64,000 nucleotides of DNA from assembly GCF_014191495.1 (NCBI RefSeq), contig NZ_JACHWR010000002.1, positions 992,001 through 1,056,000 of the forward strand. Direction: 5' to 3'. The translations under genes were made by a program, and so were the position numbers. Shown here one piece after another: positions 1 to 8,574 of the stretch (its first letter is position 1; each line of letters opens with the position of its first letter). The notes under the pieces were generated by a model that was not told where the DNA came from, did no database searches, and saw only the letters and a list, made by a program, of their open reading frames with translations. This DNA comes from Nocardioides soli (GTDB lineage Bacteria > Actinomycetota > Actinomycetes > Propionibacteriales > Nocardioidaceae).

Positions 1-311
1 GTACGCCGCGCGAGCAGGGGCGGCGCGGCCTCCGCCCAGCGACGGGCCATGCCGACCACCTGGTCGGCCTCGATCCGCGACTCGACCGCGCGACCGGTGT
101 CCCGGGTGAGCGCGTCGACCAGGTCGTCGCGTACCGCGTGCAGAGCCTCGGCGAACTGCAGGAGATAGGCGGCGCGCCCCGTGGCGTCCAGCGCCGCCCA
201 CGTGGACTGGCCGCGGCGCAGCCGGGCCGCGAGCTCGTCGAGCTCCCGGTCGGACGCCGGCCGCAGCTCGCGCTCGACCCGCCCGGTGCGCGGGTCCCGG
301 ACGCCGGTCAC
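1..311 (-). CDS. Aldehyde dehydrogenase family protein, N-terminal part (cut by window edge)
   Basis: The reverse strand reads an open frame from a GTG at 311 to the window edge, about 103 residues. It begins VTGVRDPRTGRVERELRPAS and continues with the helical N-terminal NAD-binding region typical of aldehyde dehydrogenases (WAALDATGRAAYLLQFAEAL, then a DDLVDALTRDTGRAVESRIEAD-like stretch). The GTG start overlaps the TGA of the upstream nitrilase-like gene by 4 bp (GTGA), so the two are surely co-transcribed. The catalytic Cys and Glu lie outside the window, so substrate and activity cannot be judged. The family oxidises aldehydes to acids with NAD(P)+. In this cluster it would supply an acid to the neighbouring acyl-CoA ligase, which is inference. 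Confidence 0.8.
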   Translation of the reverse strand, partial: MTGVRDPRTGRVERELRPASDRELDELAARLRRGQSTWAALDATGRAAYLLQFAEALHAVRDDLVDALTRDTGRAVESRIEADQVVGMARRWAEAAPPLLARR

Positions 312-1351
312 CGGCCGACGACCGAACCGTGCAGCCGCGCGATGTTCTCGGCGTGCCGGCTGGTGAAGTAGGAGCGCTCCGCCGTCACGGCGGCCAGGCC
401 GTTGGGCCGGTCCACGTCGTGACGGGCGTACTCCTCGGCCCAGAGCCGGGACTTGAGCCGCGCCGGCAGGTTGCTCATCGCCGGCCGCCTGCGCTCGCGG
501 CGCAGCGCGGCGATGTCGATCTCCGCGGCGGCGACGAGGCTCTCGCCCGATTCGGCCCGCGCGAGGCTGAGCCCCCGGTGGTCGACGATCTCGGAGTGGC
601 CGTTGGTCGAGTCGCCGCCGAGCGGGATGTTCCGGATCCCGCCGCTGTTGGCCGAGACCACGTAGGCGATGTTCTCCACCGCGCGCGACCGCCGGGCGAT
701 CTCCTTGGGGGTGAGGTCCGGGCTGGTCGCCTCGCTGGTCGGGTGGACGAACACCTCCGCGCCGCGCAGGGCCAGTGAGCGGAGCAGCTCCGGGTAGAGG
801 ATCTCCTCGCTCGCGATCGCGGCGAGGTTGCCGATCTCGGTGCGGGCGACGGGCAGCACGCCGTCGATGCCGTAGACATCCAGGTAGGCGTCCCACACGT
901 CGTACGGGCTCGGGGAGTACATGGAGTGCAGCCGGCGGTAGCGCAGCACGACCTCACCGGCGGGGGAGTGGATGACGTTGCCCTGGAAGTACAGGCCGGG
1001 GAAGTGCGCGTCGGTCTCGTAGTTGTTGCTGACCAGGAACACCCCGTTGTCGACGGCGATCCGCGCGAGCGCGTCGTACTCCGGCCCGTCGACGGCGAAG
1101 GCCGCCTTGGTCGCCCAGCCCTCGATGGTGTCGCCCATCGGGAAGGCCGTGAACGCGTACTCCGGGAGCACGACCAGACGCGTGTCGGGCCCGTGCCAGC
1201 GCACGGCCGCCTCGACCTGGGCGGCGACCGACCGGATGTTCTCGAAGATCGCCTCCCGGGCTTCGGCGACGCCGAGCCTGTTCACCGCGTGGGTGGTGGT
1301 CTGGAGCGCCACCGCGCGGTAGGCGCACGACTCGTCGACGGTCTCGGGCAC
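308..1351 (-). CDS. Nitrilase-superfamily (carbon-nitrogen hydrolase) protein with altered catalytic residues
   Basis: 347 residues, the usual length for the family. The nitrilase fold is recognisable from LVVLPEYAF (Glu64 at the catalytic Glu position), GEVVLRYRRLHSMY, and GNLAAIASEEILYPELLRSL followed by ALRGAEVFVHPTS. When the YPE of the last motif is aligned with the FPE of ordinary family members, the nucleophilic Cys position is Ser181 (codon AGC) and the catalytic Lys position is Arg140. Only Glu64 of the Glu-Lys-Cys triad remains. It may be a non-catalytic or re-purposed member. The gene is divergent from the acyl-CoA ligase across a palindrome-rich promoter and is followed, with a 4-bp overlap, by an aldehyde dehydrogenase. 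Fold assignment is secure; activity is unknown. Confidence 0.82.
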   Translation of the reverse strand: MPETVDESCAYRAVALQTTTHAVNRLGVAEAREAIFENIRSVAAQVEAAVRWHGPDTRLVVLPEYAFTAFPMGDTIEGWATKAAFAVDGPEYDALARIAVDNGVFLVSNNYETDAHFPGLYFQGNVIHSPAGEVVLRYRRLHSMYSPSPYDVWDAYLDVYGIDGVLPVARTEIGNLAAIASEEILYPELLRSLALRGAEVFVHPTSEATSPDLTPKEIARRSRAVENIAYVVSANSGGIRNIPLGGDSTNGHSEIVDHRGLSLARAESGESLVAAAEIDIAALRRERRRPAMSNLPARLKSRLWAEEYARHDVDRPNGLAAVTAERSYFTSRHAENIARLHGSVVGR

Positions 1352-1372
1352 GGCTCATTCCTCCAAGGTTTA

Positions 1373-1492
1373 CGACGTACTGTCAGAACCATAGTGACGC
1401 TGCGTCAGTTTGGGAACCTCTCCGACACATCAATGTGAAGTGTTGTCACCAACGTCTGACGATTCGTCATAAAAACTAGTGACAGTCTGTCA
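1373..1492. promoter_or_regulatory. Divergent promoter with phased TGAC-N5-GTCA palindromes
   Basis: Three perfect 13-bp palindromes with one central base lie between the divergent genes: TGACGCTGCGTCA at 1395-1407, TGACGATTCGTCA at 1457-1469 and TGACAGTCTGTCA at 1480-1492. Two degenerate copies, each keeping one intact half, lie at 1373-1385 (CGACGTACTGTCA) and 1436-1448 (TGAAGTGTTGTCA). Successive starts are 22, 41, 21 and 23 bp apart, close to whole helical turns, so all sites face one side of the DNA. Such sites suit a dimeric TetR- or GntR-like repressor. No regulator gene is adjacent, so the binding protein is unknown. Confidence 0.75.
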
Positions 1493-1572
1493 TAAAGACA
1501 GTAGGGTGCGGCATGAGCGCGGGACGACAGCCCGCGGCGACGACCCGGATCCACGGGTGGGAGAGGACAGCC

Positions 1573-3183
1573 ATGGCGGACCTGGCGCCCGGTGCGGCGG
1601 CCGCGGCGGGAACCCCGCTGACGATCTTCGACGGCGTGGTCAACTTCGCCCGCTCCCAGCCACAGGTGACCGCGGTCATCGACGGTGAGCGCTCGCTGAC
1701 CTACGCGCAGCTCGACGAGCGCTCCGACCGGCTCGCTCAGCGGCTTCTCGTGGCGCTCGAGCCCGGTGACCGGGTCGCGCTGCTGCTGGGCAACCGGCTG
1801 GAGTACCCCGAGATCGCTGCCGGCATCGCGAAGGCGGGCCTGGTGATGGTGCCGCTCAATCCGCGGATGACCGCGGTCGAGGCGGAGTACGTCGTGCGGC
1901 ACTCGGGAGCCAGGGCGCTCGTCGTCGACTCCGACCTGGCCGGCATCACCGCCGGCCTGGTCGATGAGATGGCCGACGAGATGGCCGAGGTGCTCACCCT
2001 CGGGCCGGCCGACGCGCCGCTCGCCTCGGGGGACTACGAGGCGGCGCTCGCCGCCTCGGACGCCATCCGGCCCGCCGCGCAGGTCGCCGAGACCGACCCG
2101 TTCTGCATCGCCTACACCTCCGGCACCACCGGACGGCCCAAGGGCGTCCTGATCTCGCACCGGTCCCGGTCGCTGACGTTTCTGATGAGCGCGCTCGAGT
2201 GGCGGCTCGGGTTCGGTCGCCGGTCGATGGCGGTGGCGCCGATGTACCACGGTGCCGGGTTCGCCTTCGGCTACGCCCCGGTCTACACCGGCGGGACCGT
2301 CACGATGCTGCGCGGCTGGGACCCGGCCGAGTTCCTGCGAGTCCTCGCCCGGGACCGGATCCAGTCCGCGTTCCTGGTGCCCACCCACGCCCAGATGCTG
2401 CGCGCGCTCGACCCGCAGCTGATCGCCGACACCGACTCCGGTGACCTCGACACCCTGTTCTTCAACGCGGCCGCGCTGCCGCGCGCCCTCAAGGCCTGGG
2501 TGATGGAGACGTGGCCGGACGTGGGCGTGCACGAGCTCTACGGCTCGACCGAGTCCGGCATCATCACGAACCTGCGTCCGCCCGACGCCGCGAGCCGGGC
2601 CGGCTCGGTCGGCCATCCGTGGTTCCTCACGGAGGTGCGGGTCGTCGACGATGCCGGCGAGCCGGTGTCGGCGGGCGAGCCGGGCGAGCTGTTCAGCCGC
2701 TCGCCGTACCTGATGAACGGCTATCACGAGGACCCCGCCGCCACGGCGGCGTGCACGACCGACGACGGCTTCGTGACCTGCGGTGACGTGGCCACCGTCG
2801 ACGCCGAGGGCTTCATCACGATCGTGGACCGCAAGAAGGACCTGATCATCACCGGGGGCATGAACGTCTATCCCCGTGAGGTCGAGGAGGCGGTCCTGGC
2901 CCACCCGGCCGTGGCGGACGCCGCGGTCGTCGGCATCCCGCACGAGGTGTGGGGGGAGGGGGTCGTCGCGTTCGTCGTGCCACGCGCGGGCGCGACCGTC
3001 GACCTCCCGGCGCTCGACGAGCACCTGCGTCCCCTGCTCGCCGGCTACAAGATTCCGCGGAGCCTGCACCTGCTCGAGGTCCTGCCCCGCAACGCGGGAG
3101 GGAAGGTGGTCAAGGCCGACCTCCGCGCGCTCGCCACCCAACTGGAGAACGAACAAGGAGAACCGCATGCGGCCCCACGTTGA
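1573..3183 (+). CDS. Acyl-CoA synthetase / AMP-dependent ligase (class I adenylate-forming)
   Basis: 536 residues from the preferred ATG. Adenylate-forming signatures are clear: phosphate-binding loop YTSGTTGRPKG, ELYGSTESG (A5), a hinge region VDRKKDLIITGGMNVYPREV (A8) and the C-terminal catalytic lysine in AGGKVVKADLR (A10). The family activates a carboxylic acid with ATP and joins it to CoA. I prefer the ATG at 1573 because GGGAGAGGA lies at proper distance; an in-frame ATG at 1513 adds 20 residues but has a weak ribosome site and sits only 20 bp from the last palindrome. A 17-bp overlap with the cupin gene indicates an operon. The acid substrate is not evident. Confidence 0.9.
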   Translation: MADLAPGAAAAAGTPLTIFDGVVNFARSQPQVTAVIDGERSLTYAQLDERSDRLAQRLLVALEPGDRVALLLGNRLEYPEIAAGIAKAGLVMVPLNPRMTAVEAEYVVRHSGARALVVDSDLAGITAGLVDEMADEMAEVLTLGPADAPLASGDYEAALAASDAIRPAAQVAETDPFCIAYTSGTTGRPKGVLISHRSRSLTFLMSALEWRLGFGRRSMAVAPMYHGAGFAFGYAPVYTGGTVTMLRGWDPAEFLRVLARDRIQSAFLVPTHAQMLRALDPQLIADTDSGDLDTLFFNAAALPRALKAWVMETWPDVGVHELYGSTESGIITNLRPPDAASRAGSVGHPWFLTEVRVVDDAGEPVSAGEPGELFSRSPYLMNGYHEDPAATAACTTDDGFVTCGDVATVDAEGFITIVDRKKDLIITGGMNVYPREVEEAVLAHPAVADAAVVGIPHEVWGEGVVAFVVPRAGATVDLPALDEHLRPLLAGYKIPRSLHLLEVLPRNAGGKVVKADLRALATQLENEQGEPHAAPR

Positions 3184-3568
3184 ATTGATCGCCGAGCAGG
3201 ACTACGTCTGGCATGCCGCGGAGCTGCCGGCCGGGGAGGGCCGGGCGAGTGAGCGCCGGCTGTCCGTGGACGAGGAGGACGGCTCCTCGTCGTTGCGGGT
3301 GGACTTCCACACCGACTGGGGTCGTGGTCCGGGGATCCATCACGCGAACACTGAGTACTACGTGCTCGACGGGGAGATCGACTACGGCGGCCGGAAGATC
3401 GGCAAGGGCGGCTACGTCTACGCGCCGAAGGGGGTGCCGACCGACTACCTCAAGGTCGCCGAGGGCACCCGGCTGCTGCACTACCGCGAGTACGGCGATG
3501 CCGTGCGGCCCTGGCCGAGCTGGGCCACTCCGTGCTGCTGGTCGACCTCGACGCGCAGTCCTGCCTGA
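3167..3568 (+). pseudogene. Cupin-domain protein, 3'-truncated and fused out of frame to parA
   Basis: An ATG with AAGGAG six bases upstream starts MRPHVELIAEQDYVWHAAEL and runs through a cupin-like beta region (GIHHANTEYYVLDGEIDYGG, then GGYVYAPKGVPTDYLKVAEG and LLHYREYGDA). After about residue 112 the reading becomes an unrelated run (VRPWPSWATPCCWSTSTRSP) to a stop at 3568. That run is parA sequence read in the wrong frame: the other frame gives ALAELGHSVLLVDLDAQ. The cupin gene has therefore lost its 3' part at about 3490-3507. The intact protein was probably a small metal-binding cupin acting with the upstream ligase cluster. The break is a real deletion/rearrangement or an assembly join. 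Confidence 0.75.
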
Positions 3569-4239
3569 CCTTCTCGCTGGGCATCGACCCCGAGGACCTC
3601 GAGGTCTCCGTGCACCAGGTGCTGACCCAGGGTCTCGACCCCGCCGAGGTCATCCTCGCCACCGACGAGGGCGTCGACCTGATGCCGGCCACCATCGAGC
3701 TGGCCCGGGCCGAGGCCGAGCTGCTGACCCGCACCGGCCGCGAGCACGTCCTGAGGACCATGATCGAGACGCTCGCGGAGGACGGCACGGCGTACGACTG
3801 GATCCTGCTGGACTGCCCGCCCTCGCTCGGCGTGATGACGGTCGCCGCGCTGACCGCCGCCGACGGCGTGCTGATCCCGCTGCAGTGCGAGACGCTCTCG
3901 CACCGCGGGGTCGGTCAGCTGCTCGACACCGTCCACGACGTACGCCGGTTCACGAACCGCTCGCTCGAGGTGTGGGGCGTGCTGCCCACCCTGTACGACG
4001 GGCGCACCAACCACGCGCGCACCGTGCTCGAGACGATCTCGGAGACCTATGGCCTCGAGGTGGTCGAGCCGCCGATCCCGAAGACCATCAAGTTCGCCGA
4101 GGCGCCGGCCGCGGGGCGCTCGATCCTGGCGACCAGCCGGAGCAGCAAGGGCGCCCAGGCCTACCGCGACGCGACCGAGGCGCTGGTCGCCCGGGCGCAG
4201 CGACCGCGGTCGCGCCGCCGGAAGGGCCGGGCGTCGTGA
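3502..4239 (+). pseudogene. ParA-family ATPase lacking its N-terminus and Walker A motif
   Basis: The frame gives RAALAELGHSVLLVDLDAQS and then a typical actinobacterial ParA/Soj-like chain: DWILLDCPPSLGVMTVAALT (Walker B region), LIPLQCETLSHRGVGQLLDT, VLPTLYDGRTNHARTVLETI, and PIPKTIKFAEAPAAGRSILA. About 30 expected N-terminal residues, including the deviant Walker A KGGxxKTT, are missing because the sequence upstream of about 3505 is cupin gene. A GTG at 3532 could start a shorter product, but it could not bind ATP normally. The family drives chromosome or plasmid segregation, or positions cell-surface machinery. It is followed with a 4-bp overlap by an L,D-transpeptidase, so the original operon probably served the cell envelope. 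Confidence 0.75.
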
Positions 4240-4955
4240 GCCGGCACCGCGGCACACCCGTGCGCCCGCGCTACGGCCGGCTGGCCGCGCTCGGCTCCTC
4301 GCTCGCGGTGACGGCCGTCGCCGTGCTCGGCTCGTTCGGGGTGTTCCCGGGCACCGGCGGCGCCGGGGGTGAACCGCTGGGCAGCGACCCGGCGGCCGCG
4401 ATCGACGTGGCGGCCGACGCCGGCGCCGACGTCGCACCGACGCCCGACGCGACGGCCTCGACCGACCCGACGGCGCGACGGGCCGGACGCTCCTCAGCCG
4501 ACGCGGACACCGCCGACGTCGACGAGGCCGAGCAGGACCCGGCGCGCGACACCACGCTCCCGGACGGCTCGGGCACCGGCAAGCGGGTGGTCTTCAGCCA
4601 GGGCCGCCAGCGCGTGTGGCTGGTCGCCCGGGGCACGAAGGTGGAGCGCACCTACCTGGTCTCCGGCAGCGTCTACGACAACCTCGACCCCGGCACCTAC
4701 CAGGTGTACTCACGCTCGCAGCAGGCGTGGGGCATCGACGACTCCGGCACGATGCGCTACTTCGTCCGCTTCGCCAAGGGCGACCGCGCCGCGATCGGCT
4801 TCCACGACATCCCCGTCGACGACGGCAAGCCGGTCCAGACCGCCGCCCAGCTCGGCACCCCGCTGTCCCACGGCTGCATCCGCCAGAAGGAGTCCGACGC
4901 GATCGCGCTCTGGAACTTCGCCCCGCTCGGCACGACCGTGGTGGTCACCGCCTGA
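4236..4955 (+). CDS. L,D-transpeptidase (YkuD-domain) secreted or membrane-anchored protein
   Basis: 239 residues from a GTG that overlaps the parA stop by 4 bp. Residues about 12-35 are hydrophobic (LAALGSSLAVTAVAVLGSFG), a signal peptide or membrane anchor. A low-complexity acidic Asp/Ala/Thr linker follows to about residue 110, then a YkuD domain ending in GTPLSHGCIRQKESDAIALW, which carries the HGC...R catalytic motif. The family makes 3-3 cross-links in peptidoglycan or links proteins to it, outside the membrane. Loss of the upstream parA start may have removed the native promoter. The gene ends 36 bp from the convergent helicase. Confidence 0.88.
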   Translation: MSRHRGTPVRPRYGRLAALGSSLAVTAVAVLGSFGVFPGTGGAGGEPLGSDPAAAIDVAADAGADVAPTPDATASTDPTARRAGRSSADADTADVDEAEQDPARDTTLPDGSGTGKRVVFSQGRQRVWLVARGTKVERTYLVSGSVYDNLDPGTYQVYSRSQQAWGIDDSGTMRYFVRFAKGDRAAIGFHDIPVDDGKPVQTAAQLGTPLSHGCIRQKESDAIALWNFAPLGTTVVVTA

Positions 4956-4991
4956 CGGCGTACTTCTCGGGCACATCCCTGCACCCGACGG

Positions 4992-6569
4992 TCACTCCGC
5001 CGCGGGAGCCTTCTCGCCCGAGCCCGACGGACGCCGCCGGCGGCGCCGGTTGCGGCTGCTGCCGGCGGGCTTCTCGCCGCCCTCGGCGGCCGCCGCGGGG
5101 GCCTCCGGACCGCCGGAGGTCTCCGCGCCGACGCTCTCGCCGGCGCGGGTGCGGGTGCGCTGCCGGTTGCGGTTGCGCGCCGGCCGGTCGCCCCGGCGAT
5201 CGGCGGAGCGCTCTCCCGAGCCCGACCGCTCTTCGCGCGGCTTGCGCTCGACCGGCTTCGGGTCGGCGATGCGGCCCTTGGTGCCCGGCGGGATGCCCTG
5301 GTCGTGGAAGAGGTGCTCGGAGGTGGAGTAGGTCTCGACCGGCTCGTCGAAGGGCAGGTCCAGCGCCTTGTTGATCAGCTTCCAGCGGTGCAGGTCGGCC
5401 CAGTCGACGAACGTGATCGCGATGCCCGACGCGCCGGCGCGACCGGTGCGGCCGATGCGGTGCACGTAGGTCTTGTCGTCCTCGGGGCAGGTGTAGTTGA
5501 TGACGTGGGAGACCCCGCGCACGTCGATGCCGCGGGCGGCGACGTCGGTGGCGACCAGCACCTGGATCTTGTCCTCGCGGAACTTCGTCAGCGCCTTCTC
5601 ACGCGCGACCTGTGCCATGTCGCCGTGCAGCGGGCTGGCCTTGAAGCCGCGCTCGATGAGGTCGTCGGCGACCCGCTGCGCCTGCCGCTTGGTGCGGGTG
5701 AAGACGATGATCTTCTCGACGTCCTCGGCCTGCAGGATCCGGCCGATGATCTCCGGCTTGTCGAGGTCGTGAGCCTGGTAGATGAACTGCGCCGTGGCCG
5801 GCACGGTGGCGTTCTCGTACGACGACTCGGCGCGGATGTTCATCGGGTGCCGCATGTGCATCCGCGCGAGCGCGACGATGGCGGATGGCATGGTCGCGGA
5901 GAACAGCATCGTCTGCCGGGTCTCCGGGGTCATCCGCAGGATCTTCTCGACGTCGGGCAGGAAGCCGAGGTCAAGCATCTCGTCGGCCTCGTCGAGCACG
6001 AGCGCGTGGACGTGGGAGATGTCGAGCACCCGGCGGTTGGCGAGGTCGATCAGGCGGCCGGGCGTGCCGACCACGATGTCGACGCCGGCCTCGAGGGCCT
6101 CGATCTGCGGCTCGTAGCCGACGCCGCCGTAGACGGTGAGGACGCGCAGGCCGCGGTCGGCGCCGGCCAGGGCGAGGTCGCCGGAGACCTGGAGCGCGAG
6201 CTCGCGCGTCGGCGCCACGATCAGCGCCTGCGGCTTGCCCTGCGGCAGCTCGGCGTAGTCGGGGTCCTTGGGGGCGACGCTGCGCTGCAGCACCGGGATG
6301 CCGAAGGCGAGGGTCTTGCCGGTGCCGGTGCGGGCCTGGCCGATCAGGTCGGTGCCCATCAGGGCGACCGAGAGGGTCATCTCCTGGATGGCGAACGGTG
6401 TGGTGATGTCGGCGCGCTCGAGCGCGTCACAAATCTCGGGGAGCACCCCGAGCTCTCGGAACGTGGTCAGGGTCTTGTCGCTTTCGTGAGTCAGCCGGAT
6501 CTGGTCCGAATGAGGACGGATGCGGCGGACTCTCCCCGGGACCTCCGGGCCGCGGTCTGCCGCGCACAT
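4992..6569 (-). CDS. DEAD-box RNA helicase
   Basis: All helicase motifs are present: Q motif ([10 protein letters not shown]...TPFAIQ), ARTGTGKT (I), PTRELALQV (Ia), TPGRLIDL (Ib), VLDEADEML (II), FSATM (III), [10 protein letters not shown] (IV), DVAARGIDV (V) and [10 protein letters not shown] (VI). About 100 C-terminal residues are Arg- and Gly-rich, a probable RNA-binding tail ([20 protein letters not shown]). The family unwinds structured RNA in the cytoplasm. The frame is open up to an ATG at 6656, but that would overlap the divergent MiaE-like gene. I take the ATG at 6569; the Q motif begins near 6470, and a non-ATG start near 6494 is possible. Product certain, start uncertain. Confidence 0.9.
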   Translation of the reverse strand: MCAADRGPEVPGRVRRIRPHSDQIRLTHESDKTLTTFRELGVLPEICDALERADITTPFAIQEMTLSVALMGTDLIGQARTGTGKTLAFGIPVLQRSVAPKDPDYAELPQGKPQALIVAPTRELALQVSGDLALAGADRGLRVLTVYGGVGYEPQIEALEAGVDIVVGTPGRLIDLANRRVLDISHVHALVLDEADEMLDLGFLPDVEKILRMTPETRQTMLFSATMPSAIVALARMHMRHPMNIRAESSYENATVPATAQFIYQAHDLDKPEIIGRILQAEDVEKIIVFTRTKRQAQRVADDLIERGFKASPLHGDMAQVAREKALTKFREDKIQVLVATDVAARGIDVRGVSHVINYTCPEDDKTYVHRIGRTGRAGASGIAITFVDWADLHRWKLINKALDLPFDEPVETYSTSEHLFHDQGIPPGTKGRIADPKPVERKPREERSGSGERSADRRGDRPARNRNRQRTRTRAGESVGAETSGGPEAPAAAAEGGEKPAGSSRNRRRRRRPSGSGEKAPAAE

Positions 6570-6646
6570 ACGCGGGTCGCAGGCCAGGGTCGTCGTGACG
6601 GTGGTAGCGACCTCTATCCCGACCACCATATCGGTAGGGTGTGCAC

Positions 6647-7336
6647 GTGACCGCATCGACGCCCGTCGCCTTCGAGGACCCGCAGTACCGGGAGGCTGTC
6701 GTGGACCTGCTCGGCGTCATCGCGTACGGCGAGATCTCGGCCTTCGAGCGGCTCGCCGAGGACGCCAAGCTGGCGCCCACCCTGGAGGACAAGGTGGCGA
6801 TCGTGTCGATGGCGACGGCCGAGTTCGGGCACGTGGCGAAGCTCAACGAGCGGCTCACCGAGCTCGGGGCCGACCCGTTCGAGGCGATGGCGCCGTTCCG
6901 CGCGGCGATCGACCGCTTCCACGAGCACACCGCGCCCGGGGACTGGTACGAGGGCCTGATCAAGGCCTACGTCGGCGACGGCCTCGCGAACGACTTCTAC
7001 CGGGAGATCGCCGCCTATCTCGATGCCGACACCCGCGACCTGGTCGTGGCATCGCTGGAGGAGTCGGGCCACTCGGCTTTCGCCGTCGACCGCGTGCGCG
7101 CCGCGATCGCCGCGGACCCGCGGCTCGGCGGACGCCTCGCGCTGTGGGGCCGGCGGCTGATGGGGGAGGCGCTGACCCAGGCGCAGCGGGTCGCGGCCGA
7201 CCGCGACTCGCTCACCGCGCTGCTGGCCGGTGGCGTGGATCGGCCCGGACTGGACCTGGCGGCGATCGGCCGGATGTTCGCCCGGATCACCGAGCGGCAC
7301 GCCGAGCGGATGGCCGAGCTCGGCCTCGACAGCTGA
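6647..7336 (+). CDS. Ferritin-like MiaE-family protein
   Basis: 229 residues from the second of two nearby GTGs (6641, 6647); the 6647 start matches the VTASTPVAFEDPQYREAVVD beginning usual for actinobacterial relatives. It is an all-helical protein with Glu and Glu-x-x-His placements expected for a di-iron ferritin-like bundle (GEISAFERLAEDAK, TAEFGHVAKLNERL, ESGHSAFAVDRVR). It resembles the MiaE-like family of tRNA-(ms2io6A) hydroxylase relatives, which is common in actinomycetes beside the DEAD-box helicase and DUF3107 genes. A hydroxylase role is known only for true MiaE; the substrate here is unknown. It is divergent from the helicase. Confidence 0.8.
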   Translation: MTASTPVAFEDPQYREAVVDLLGVIAYGEISAFERLAEDAKLAPTLEDKVAIVSMATAEFGHVAKLNERLTELGADPFEAMAPFRAAIDRFHEHTAPGDWYEGLIKAYVGDGLANDFYREIAAYLDADTRDLVVASLEESGHSAFAVDRVRAAIAADPRLGGRLALWGRRLMGEALTQAQRVAADRDSLTALLAGGVDRPGLDLAAIGRMFARITERHAERMAELGLDS

Positions 7337-7363
7337 CCCGAAGGCCGGCGTCAGCGGACGCGG

Positions 7364-8455
7364 TCAACCACGGAGTTGCCCGGCCAGTGGGCAGTCGAAC
7401 GGAGTCCGCGCCCGCAGGCCGACGTGGTTGAGGTAGTCGATGACGATCCGGTAGGACTCCAGCAGCGCGACCTCGGTGTAGGTCACCTCGTGTCGCGCGC
7501 AGTAGTCGCGCACCAGCGGCTGCACGAATCGCAGGTTGGGCCGCGGCATGCTCGGGAAGAGGTGGTGCTCGATCTGGTAGTTCAGCCCGCCCATCGCGAT
7601 GTCGACCAGAGGTCCGCCGCGGACATTGCGGGACATGAGGACCTGGCGACGCAGGAAGTCGATCCGCGCCTCCGGCGGGACGATCGGCATGCCCTTGTGG
7701 TTCGGTGCGAACGAGCCGCCCAGGCAGACCCCGAGCACCGCGGCCTGCAACCCCAGGAAGGCGGCGGCCTTGCCCGGGGGCAACAGGCTGACGACCACCG
7801 CGACGTACGCGGCGAGGCGCAGCAGCACTAGGGTGGCCTCGGTTCGCTGTTGACGGGACGCCCCCGCCGTGAGTAGCGGGCGCACGCTCGCCAGGTGGAG
7901 GTTGATGCCCTCGAGCGTAAGAAGGGGAAAGAACAGCCATCCCTGGTGCCGGGTGAACCAGCCCGGGACGCCGCGTGTGCGCCGTGCCGCGGCCGCACGC
8001 GTGAAGGCGATGACACCAGGGCCGATGTCGGGGTCGCGTCCCTCCTGGTTCGGCGCGCCGTGGTGCCGATTGTGCTTGCTGCGCCACCAGGAGTGGCTCA
8101 TGCCCACGAACAAGGTCGCCAGCAGCCGGGCGGTCCAGGTGTTGCATCGCGCGGAGGTGAAGATCTGGCGATGCGCGGCGTCGTGGCCCAGGAACCCGAA
8201 CTGGGTCGCCAACACTCCCAGACTGGCGGCGACGATCAATTGCAGCCACGAGTTGCCGAGCATCCCGAACGCCACCCAGAGCAACCCGAAGGCGACGGTC
8301 GCGGCGAGGATCCAAGACCAGTAGTACCAGAGCCGCCGGCCCAGCAGGCCAGTCTCACGGACCTGGCGGCTCAACTCCGTGTAGAGCGTCGTGCCCGGAT
8401 GCATCACACTGCTCGAGCCAGTCGCAATGGCCGTAGCGGCCCTGGAACCATCCAC
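7364..8455 (-). CDS. Membrane fatty acid desaturase
   Basis: 363 residues starting at GTG 8455, with GAGGAGG correctly placed upstream. The three histidine boxes of integral-membrane desaturases are present: GHDAAH, HNRHHGAPN and the variant QIEHH. Four hydrophobic segments surround them (for example WSWILAATVAFGLLWVAFGM and AAYVAVVVSLLPPG). The family inserts double bonds into acyl chains using a di-iron site, oxygen and an electron carrier. The QIEHH form is typical of front-end or acyl-lipid desaturases rather than of soluble acyl-ACP enzymes. No ferredoxin partner is adjacent. It probably adjusts membrane fluidity. Confidence 0.9.
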   Translation of the reverse strand: MDGSRAATAIATGSSSVMHPGTTLYTELSRQVRETGLLGRRLWYYWSWILAATVAFGLLWVAFGMLGNSWLQLIVAASLGVLATQFGFLGHDAAHRQIFTSARCNTWTARLLATLFVGMSHSWWRSKHNRHHGAPNQEGRDPDIGPGVIAFTRAAAARRTRGVPGWFTRHQGWLFFPLLTLEGINLHLASVRPLLTAGASRQQRTEATLVLLRLAAYVAVVVSLLPPGKAAAFLGLQAAVLGVCLGGSFAPNHKGMPIVPPEARIDFLRRQVLMSRNVRGGPLVDIAMGGLNYQIEHHLFPSMPRPNLRFVQPLVRDYCARHEVTYTEVALLESYRIVIDYLNHVGLRARTPFDCPLAGQLRG

Positions 8456-8574
8456 CGTTGCCTCCTCGGCATGCGGACGGAGTCAGGGACGCAATACCCG
8501 TGGCGGCGCGCACATGTATCGGCAGTATACGCCGCCCTGGCGGCGAACTCTCTGGACGAGGTGTCGAACCGCGC

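Noticed and set aside
1405..3168. 587-residue reverse-strand frame opposite the acyl-CoA ligase
   Set aside because: Shadow frame of high-GC coding DNA, rich in Arg/Gly/His/Val without any domain; the plus-strand ligase is unmistakable. The same holds for the other long antisense frames (for example 9788-11818, 25082-27577, 34164-36422, 48371-50506).
4992..6656. Full 554-residue form of the DEAD-box helicase
   Set aside because: The extra N-terminus has no family similarity and would overlap the start of the divergent MiaE-like gene; a shorter start is more likely.
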